Below are positions 56,223 through 64,000 of a DNA stretch of 64,000 nucleotides, one piece after another. The stretch lies in contig JADQWC010000205.1 in NCBI GenBank assembly GCA_017979445.1, forward strand, positions 62,001 to 126,000, given 5' to 3'. The position numbers were made by a program, and so were the translations under genes. The stretch comes from Akebia trifoliata (lineage: Eukaryota; Streptophyta; Magnoliopsida; Ranunculales; Lardizabalaceae). How positions within the stretch are numbered: the stretch's first letter is position 1; each line of letters opens with the position of its first letter. The notes under the pieces were generated by a model, which saw only the letters and a program-made list of their open reading frames with translations, did no database searches and was not told the origin of the DNA.

Positions 56223-57003
56223 GATTTCTAAATGATTCTATCCACCATGAATCCATTGCACTTTAGGGATGCAAATTATTCTCAGAAAAAGAAAAAATTC
56301 TCTCATCTCTCAACTGTGGTGTATGTTGAGATCGTGTTTTTTCTTGATTGTTTTTCATTGCATCTATGTCTAGTTATAGGGATCTAAGCTCATAACTGCC
56401 TTAGTGGGCTTTAAGGCCCAAACAGTTTATAGTAGGCCGGCCTGTGAGTCAAACTGGGTCTAATTAAAATAGGTTTGAATTCTTAATATGTTCGGCCTAG
56501 AAAACCTTACATACAGTGAAGAATGGGATTCCAGATAATTACCATGCAGAGTTTGGGCCGGACTTATGTGACCCTTTTATTCAGTCCAAATCATTTGCAG
56601 GCTGGGCTTTTCGTCCAGGTTATGGGTGCTTTGAAAAACCAATATTAGGCTTTAATCCTGGACTCACTCTCCTGAAAGCAATCTTAATTTCTTCCCCCTT
56701 TTCTCTTCTTGTACCCTAAAATTTAAATTTAACTATTTTTCTTTTAAAGCCTAACCAGCCAATTTAAATCTGCTAATTTCGGGAAAACCCAATAAATGTA
56801 AAAGATGATCGGCCCATGTTATTATTGATGTCCAGTCTTACCGAATCCAATCCATTTTAATAACATTCAGATCTAAACAGACAATTTGGGCTCTGACAAG
56901 GATTCAATTTGATAACCTATTGGATTAGTCATGGATCAACCATGTCCCAATCTATAGGGGTTCAATCCAATAAAATGTGATAAAAGTAAGTAAATTATAT
57001 TAT

Positions 57004-57140
57004 ACTAGAAGGTGGGATATGCAAATGCACATGTCTTTAAAGGGCTTATTTGTATTTTAAAATATTAGTTAAAGGGTGGTTTTGAAAATTACATAGTAAA
57101 AAAGATATTTTTGTAATTTTAAAAACTAATCAAGGTGACT
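57004..57140. repeat. Dispersed repeat R2, copy 2
   Basis: TACTAGAAGGTGGGATATGCAAATGCACATG matches the start of R2 at 54608, and the similarity continues for about 130 bp. Confidence 0.5.
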
Positions 57141-57828
57141 TTAGGGATGTATCGAAACACTTCTAGTCCACCTTTTCTCATTATAATAGTAAAGATACTT
57201 TGTTTAAATAGATGGGGTTTATTTAGATTTTAAATATCAAATTGGATTTGATCCAGTTAGGACCCAATGGGATTGGATTTGGATCCAACTATTGACTTCT
57301 GTTATAGACTCGATTCTATGAGTGTTAGGTCCAATGCTCTTATCGGATTGGTCCTAGTTAGATCCAACACAATCCAGACCCAATCCATTGACAACGCTAG
57401 TGTTGACACACTGCCCACATAGTCATAAACCTAAGTGGTGTCAAGTGGGTCAATTTTTGGGCTAGCTAAACCATAAATCTTTGGCCGATTTCAAAATATT
57501 TAGCCTAATCTATTATTGGTTCCTAGATCATAAAATTAGGTGGCAACTCTAAATGTTATCCATTTTTCACTATGATCGCTAAATAAATACTGTTTTAGTC
57601 TCAAACCACATTCAATATTCTCCTTCATACAAAGCGTTGAGATTTAGAATAAACACATGTTTCTCTATGAATCAATACAAGTTTCCTAGAGATTTATTTT
57701 GTTGGGAATCCCAAATAATATATATCCCCCAATCTTGATCGTTTGTTTGATGTAGAGAGCCTCAAACTTAGGGGGGTTGGATAGTATTTTCCATTAAATA
57801 ATGTAGGACTTTTCTAGCATCAACTCAC

Positions 57829-60110
57829 TGTAGACACCTCATTTTTGCCTAGACCGAACTCGAGAGCACAAAAAACCTTTCGAGAATAGGCTTGACCAAA
57901 GGTATTTCTCAAAGAGGCTTCAAGGCCCATTAATCAAGTAGCAACATGTCCCAAAGACTATTTTTAAAGGTAATTTTAAGTCTGGCCGAATCTTACCTTT
58001 GGCCAAGTCATATTTAAGTTTGGAATAATCTCATCCACATCAAAGGGAGTTTTTAGTATGTTTGAATCTTACCGTCGGCCATGACATTTTTTTAGCTTGG
58101 TATGAACCTTAGTTTTAGTTAGACTTAATTTTTCTCAGGCCGAAACTCACTTTAGGCCAAGTCTGTAGGGTAGTTACAAACCCATATGTGCTTGAATTTT
58201 CTTAAGGGAAATGCACCTCTAACTTCTCTTCTTAATGACTATTCTCTCAAGAAATCCACCCTTTTACTCTTTTTGTCTTTGCATTAATTTTCTAATAATT
58301 CTCCCACCTTGATTTTTAAGTAATTATTTAAGATCTTCTAATAAGGATTCTTGGTCAAGATTGATCCCCACTAGAGTGTTATTACCTCCCTAACCACACC
58401 ATGTTTTGTCTAAATAAGAGAGTTTTACCCTCGTGCCCATTGACATCATCTTCAATTCAACTAGATTTTCTATGATTCAATGTAATTTGACCAAGTTCCA
58501 TGAGCCATGACCATTTTGTTTTACCGAAGGAATTATCTAGAACTTGTGCACAAAGACTAGATTATCCTTAGTTTGTTGGAGAGTTAGCCTAGGTAAAATA
58601 TTTAGAAAGTCTAAAATCCAAATTTATATTTACATTCTATCTAGCCTAATTCCTTTTTCTTTTACTAAAAGTCAAAGTCTAGGACAACTCTATCTCTCTC
58701 AAAGATTTCTCTAGAAACTATTGGGTTTTTACCAATTTATCCCTTTATTATCTTGATTGGTGAGACTCATGAGTGAGTGAAAGACCATTAAGATCAATGA
58801 GAGGAGAGGTACTGAGGATTTTTCATTAAGATTTAATAAAAATTATGGGAAGTCAAGGTTTTAGGACCAAACTATCCTTAAGGGTCTTCCAAAATCTTAT
58901 AAATTGGAGACCTATTCAAGATAAGGAAAAATAGCTCAAGTAATCCAAAATTCTGTTATTTTCTCTTTTCAAAATCCTCTAGCCTACTTAAATTATGTCC
59001 AAATCTCTTTTCAAACACCCAAGAAATTTAAACCAATAAAAAGAAAATAAAGAAAGAAAGAAGAAAAAGAGACTAAGGTGGGAAGGAGATTTAATTTTTT
59101 GATTTTTCTTTATGTAATCCCCTCTCATTCCTTAACTTCTATTGAAATCCCTCTCTTTACACTTCAAACATTTTTTACTTATACGTTCTTTCAATTCCAA
59201 GTAATGTAAACTTATAGATATAGAAGTTTAAGGCTTAGGGGTAGAGAGTAAATCCTCATTAAGGTAATTTCTCCTTATAAGTCCTCAATAAGCTCCTTGT
59301 AAGCATTTAGTTTATAATAAAAGTAGTATAGTTTGTTTCCTATCCATGGCATTTTACTTTTCTAGTTATAATTTATTCTTTATTTTCAATGATTTAAGAG
59401 TAAGAAATAAAACCTCCTAGAGGTAATATTCTCTTTGTAAGCCCATTCATGCATACACACTTGTACATATTATACTCTAAAAAGGTTGTGAGTAAATGTG
59501 TGAATCTTCATTGGTTCATATCTAAACCCCTTCAGCTAATAAAAACAATCTTAAAGATGACACAACTCATGCATAAAAGGTCTTTAACCTTCTAATGGTA
59601 GTGCCTAATCCATGGATACTTCCTAAGAGATAAACCAACAAAAAGAGGCTCCTAAGTAAGCACATAACTTTTTAGAAGTGCTTTAGTGATCAAAATGGTG
59701 TAATCCAAGTGGATTCCCACCAGAATTCCAAGCACACAAAATTTTTAAGCAAGCACCTACTTTCCTTTTAACTTGCATGTTATCATCTCTTCTCCATTTC
59801 ATGAAACTAGATTATAGTTCTTTTACTTATTAATTTTCTCTTCAATTTCTCTATTTTCAAAATTCAAAAATGGTTTCTAATCTCACCACGTAGTCAATTA
59901 TTGGTAACCATTCTAGGATGGGAGGAATATGATACCTAACACATTCTTTGTCTTTCAACCGAACTTCCTTACCTTAGTTTTTTAAAAAGATCTTTTCCCC
60001 TTATCCTTTGAACATGCGAGTCACTACAAGCCAAAGAAAAATAGATTTTAAAAATCATTTTATAGTGTTCATTCAAATTTTAATTGAATAGTAACGACTC
60101 CAAAACCCAT
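57829..60110 (+). mobile_element. Probable long Tat-like Ty3/gypsy LTR
   Basis: It begins TGTAGACACCTCATTTTTGCC, a start typical of Tat-group LTRs, and carries imperfect GGCCGAAxCTxACCTTxGGCC repeats near 57990-58160. Close to 59930, ATATGATACCTAACACATTC and, near 60085, GAATAGTAACGACTCC resemble the LTR-end and leader words of that group. No target duplication, gag or pol was found, so the right boundary is a guess. Confidence 0.4.
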
Positions 60111-60179
60111 GTAGATGAGCTCAAACCTTCCAAAATATTTTAAAATCCACATATCTATATTTACAATTTAAGTTATTTA

Positions 60180-60390
60180 TCAATATCACCATTGGGATTT
60201 GAGGATAAAAGTAGATTTCCTAGAGATTATTTCCTAAGGATACATTGTTCTCGAGAATCCCTAACATCCCAATGGTCATGTTTTATGATCGTTGGGATGG
60301 TATAGATTCCCAAGAAGATGCGTATCCCTAAGAAAAGTGTATTAATCTCGATACAATCTTTTTTTTTCAAATCCTAATAGTTATGTTGAT
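60180..60390. mobile_element. Hairpin MITE, about 210 bp
   Basis: ACCATTGGGATTTGAGGAT and TAAGGATACATTGTTCTCGAGAATC on the left are mirrored by GATTCCCAAGAAGATGCGTATCCC and TCAAATCCTAATAGTTAT on the right. The centre is CATCCCAATGGTCATG facing CGTTGGGATGG. Confidence 0.65.
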
Positions 60391-61012
60391 GGAGAACCTC
60401 AAACGTGGGTTGAGGCTAGAAAAGTCCATAATGTAATCACTAATTAGAGTGCTAAATATTATTCGTAGTAGTTTTAGAATTTGACTCCATGTTGATTTAG
60501 TTGAATTAAGTAGAAAACTTGAGAGTTGACTTGTGATATGAACCTACTTTTATCCTATCACAAAGATAATAAAAATAGAAAGAAAAGATTGAAATTGATC
60601 TCGTTAAAAGATATTGGACCTCCGTTAGACTAATTTGAGATGGTCAATCTACAAATCCAAATATGACTCAATAATGTTTTCTTTTGATAATATTTATTAA
60701 GACTTAACATATATTTAAATACATAAAAAGATGTAACTAATCGTAACCCAATTTCTCCTATAATATAGGAATTAGTTTCCTATGGGATGAAGTTACTAAT
60801 ATTCTCCTACACATTTCACTATCAATTCTTCCCATATTTTAAGTAACTAATCAAATTAATGATTCCACGCAACACATCTACTTAACTATCCCACCCACAT
60901 CAGTATTTATCTTATACATCTAATGCATCGAAATTACTCTACTCCCATCCTTCACATTTACAAACATAACAACTTGGCTAAGTCACATAAAACTATATTA
61001 AATTAATAAGAA

Positions 61013-61241
61013 CCATGATAATGTGACTACCCTACATGGCACACTCAATCGACTCTCCTAGCGTGACAAGTTCAGGAACTGTAGATCTATATGCCTCAGG
61101 ATACAAAATTACACTTCCCCATAGAAATGTGTATCCCGAGGGAACCATGTATCTTGAGGGGTAGAGATCTACGGTTCCCAAACTTGTCATGTTAAGAGAG
61201 TCGATTGAGTATGCCATGTGGGGTAGTCAGATTATCATGAC
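61013..61241. mobile_element. Long palindromic MITE, about 229 bp
   Basis: CATGATAATGTGACTACCCT on the left is inverted at the right as ACCCCACATGGC... with matching ends. The arms continue through CACTCAATCGACTCTC, TGACAAGTT and CTGTAGATCT to a loop near 61110-61130. Nearly the whole element pairs with itself, so the open frame here is a by-product. Confidence 0.8.
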
Positions 61242-61483
61242 TCAATTAATAAATATTTAAAAAATAGTTTTCAATATTTTAAGAGGATGAATATAAATTA
61301 TTATTTGTTCTCCTCAAAATGTTATATATAAATGAGTAACTTGGTCTAGTTTCGGACTAGACTTTATGCATTTTCAAGTAGCTAGTTGGTTTTGGGATTG
61401 ATTCCACGAGTTTTAAAACTATAATTAGTAAACCATTAAAGTCTTTGTTAATCATTGGAAACAACCTTACAAAAGACTATTAT

Positions 61484-62148
61484 TTTTTTTGCTAAGCAAG
61501 CAAGATGAATTGTATTAGATTTGTAAAAAAATATACATAGGGAGGGCCCTAACGAATTACAGATCTGAATTGTGGAAGATCAAGCTTATCTCCATAATAA
61601 GCATTTCTTACATTTAAAGGCAAGTCTAAAACTCGCTTGAATATTAATGACTGATGTTTGTGGGTTGCTGCTGCAGCAAGTGTATCTGCAGTTGTATTCG
61701 CTTCTCTCTAGACATGAAATACACGGACTTCTATCTTCGAAATCATAATCCTTGCCTTATGCACCCATTCATCTAGTTTCCAAGAAACTGCTTGGTTTAC
61801 GAGGCCTTTCGCTATAATTGTTGAATCCATTTCAATGATGATTTTCTTCCCAATTAGATCAAAGCTCTCTAATGCAGCTAACACAGCACAGATTTCTGTC
61901 ATATTATTAGTCGTCACACTGAAATTCCAATGAATTGCTTCCACAAGATCTCCATGCTCGTCTCGAAGAATAACACCTCCACCTGCTAAACCTGGATTGC
62001 ATATGGCTGATCCATCAGTATTTAGCTTGACACAACCTGGGGGCGGTCTTTCCCAACAGACTCTAACTATACAACGGCGTGGAATCTGTCTTCTATGTAA
62101 TCCAATCTCCAATAACTTCCAGACAACATCATCTGAGGATGGATATTT
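61484..62148 (-). mobile_element. 5'-truncated L1 LINE, RNase H end, 13-bp TSD
   Basis: The target duplication AAAAGACTATTAT flanks it exactly (61471-61483 and 62149-62161). On the minus strand it ends in a run of A next to 61484. Coding DNA (62112 to about 61550) is the plant L1 RNase H domain: GCVKLNTDGSAICNPGLAGG with catalytic D, TEICAVLAALESF with E, and IIIEMDSTIIAKGL with D, then VFHV, an in-frame TAG, and REANTTADTLAAAATH, ending SVIR and a stop. The TAG falls where relatives have a codon before RE, so the domain is interrupted once. Upstream RT is lost by 5' truncation. Confidence 0.88.
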
Positions 62149-62169
62149 AAAAGACTATTATAATTCCAT

Positions 62170-63240
62170 GGAGTTTCATCACATGGGCTCTCAAGATGTC
62201 TTCCAAGGCTTTATATGCTAAAAGTGATCATCACACGCTTGGTTCATTAACTTACCTACCAAATATGGGTTGCCATGTATCCTGTTTAGCTCCCAGATCC
62301 CTTTGGCTAAATTCTAAGTACTTGATTAAAACACATATACATGCCAATACACATAAAAGAATGCCAGTAATAATACATTTTTCAGTAATTAAGCATCATT
62401 TTATTTCAAGATATTAGTTTTATTATTTGAGTTCCCCTTGAAAATTGTCGATTTTATATATATTTTTTTATTATCCCAATTTAACACGAGTTGGTACTCT
62501 TCTTGTTCCATCTTCTCTTCTAAGTGATTTGTCTATGTTATATTACAATCTGTGTAATATAATAGAAAAGTTGTTTTCACTCAATGTTTATCCTATGTAA
62601 AAAGTGGTTCAAAATCAATCCTGTATATATCTCGAGAAATAATTTCAATTTTATTTATTTTTTCTCTTTTATTTCCTATATTACCCATTTAATTTTGTTG
62701 TCTTTTCTCTTCTACTTTATTTTCAGTAGTATCTCTCAAATTTTATTATCTTTCCTCTTATCTCTTTTTCTAATAATATCACTATAATTTTATTATTTTT
62801 CCTTTCTTACCTCCTTAACCTCAAAGAGGATGTTATAGTATTGTGTATTTGAATATCTTTATGAAGATCACTTAGTAATTTGATCAAACACCTATCAGGT
62901 ATTTCACCAAACACCTAGTATGCCACACCTTCCAATACCTTGTTTGATAATGACAATGAAGGACAAATCTAACTAATAGTAACAAATGCAAAGAAGATAA
63001 ACAACCACCCAAAGAAAGAGTAAGAACATAATACCCATAACATGAGATTTTACGAGGTTCACTCAAAGATTATGTCCACGGAGGTATGAGCATTGAAGTT
63101 TGATTTTACTATGACGAAAATATGATAAATGGATACAAAAAGTTACTTCTATCACTTAACTTCACATTTTTTTAGATCTCAATCTTTTTGAACCTTTCAA
63201 CCTCTCTTCTTTTCTATTTTCTATCTTTCTCTGTTCTTTA
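62170..63240. other. Intergenic, T-rich, nothing recognised
   Basis: Low-complexity TTTTATT/CTTTT stretches with no exon or element ends. Confidence 0.45.
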
Positions 63241-63249
63241 GAAAAGACT

Positions 63250-64000
63250 TAGGAGGTGTTTGTTTAACGCTGATTTCAGCACTTAATGCTGAATGTAATT
63301 CAGTTTCAGCAATCATCACATTTGTTTACTCCACATTTTCAACACTTATTGCTGAAAAATAAGTGAAAAGCATTAAGTGAAGTTGAATCACTTAATTTTT
63401 TTGCTGAAGCGGTAAGCACCGGTCTTTTTCAACGCGGACAAGTATGCCCTTATACTTGAAATTATATTACCTCTTATGTCCTATGGATAATGATATAAGC
63501 ACCCCACAAATTAATAAGGCAACCCACACCAATATTATCTCTCTCATCTACATATTTAAATAATATTAATTCAAATTAAAAAAATAATATTAATTCAAAT
63601 TAAAAAAATAATATTAATTCAAATTAAAGAGAGAAAATTTTCACCCTTAAGGTTGAAATTTTCTCTCTCCTTTACGCATTTAAATAATATTAAATATTAA
63701 ATATTTTGAAAAAATAAAAGAGGAGAGAGAAATTTCCTTTTTTCCTTTTAATTTTTTTGGAATATTTAATATTTAACGAAATATTTATATTTAATATTCT
63801 CTTTCTTTAATTTGAATTAATATTATTTTTTAATTTGAATTAAAAAAATTTAAAATTTACTTTTTAAATGATGTGGATGAGAGAGAATTTGTTCGGCTAA
63901 GTTCCCAAAACGAATTTCATTAAATTTAGTATTTTTTTAATAAATAATTTTTATTTTTGAATTTTATTAATAATTTTTCCTTAAACATACAACTGTTGAA
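63250..64000. mobile_element. hAT-like or foldback element, cut by window end
   Basis: The AGGTGTTTGTTTAACGCTGA start near 63254 resembles hAT-type termini, with TTCAGCA words repeated in both senses. Within it, 63533-63890 is a foldback: ATCTCTCTCATCTACAT on the left is mirrored by ATGTGGATGAGAGAGAAT on the right, with three direct ATAATATTAATTCAAATTAA units on one arm. The right end lies outside the window. Confidence 0.45.

Noticed and set aside
61032..61217. Open frame on the minus strand
   Set aside because: It lies wholly inside a palindromic MITE; the two halves translate to mirror text.

Overview
The window is nuclear DNA from a flowering plant. It is AT-rich, its genes are split by GT/AG introns, several introns run to kilobases, and it is full of plant-type LINEs, LTR and TRIM elements, SINEs and MITEs. 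The species cannot be fixed from the sequence.

Five protein-coding genes were rebuilt exon by exon, with phases that join correctly. (1) OEP37, plus strand, 1261-8017: the C-terminal 202 residues of a chloroplast outer-envelope pore protein; its first exons lie off the left edge or were not recognised. (2) A HOL-type thiocyanate/halide (thiol) methyltransferase, minus strand, 16291-9215, 8 exons, 267 aa. (3) A conserved plant protein with a DprA/LOG-like (SLOG/Rossmann) signature and a plastid-like N-terminus, minus strand, 31713-24091, 6 exons, 274 aa. (4) A FRIGIDA-like protein of the FRL3 type, minus strand, 36187-33795, 3 coding exons, 538 aa, probably with a leader exon near 40.2-40.4 kb. 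(5) An ankyrin-repeat/PGG membrane protein like Arabidopsis At5g02620, minus strand, 50370-43974, 3 exons, 544 aa. These are unrelated housekeeping or regulatory genes, not a cluster. Four of the five share the minus strand, and their introns hold much of the mobile DNA.

The rest is repeats. From 17.1 to 21.7 kb lie a degraded Ty3/gypsy element with one LTR, a SINE, and nested foldback elements. From 50.4 kb to the right edge no host gene was found; that stretch holds hairpin MITEs, TRIM and SINE fragments, a long LTR-like sequence, a 5'-truncated L1 LINE with perfect 13-bp target duplications, and a foldback region cut by the window end.

The most unusual signal is a foldback element family (about nine copies, at 17.1, 20.6, 21.3, 24.5, 26.0, 26.4, 48.7, 49.1 and 49.5 kb). 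The copies share one double-hairpin core but carry at least four different outer terminal repeats, and several sit in TA-rich DNA. Other good finds are two complete miniature LTR elements (TRIMs) with LTR, primer-binding site and polypurine tract, two solo LTRs with perfect 5-bp target duplications, and a nested retroposed fragment with a perfect 16-bp duplication. I saw no convincing new enzyme system, CRISPR array or tRNA/rRNA gene.
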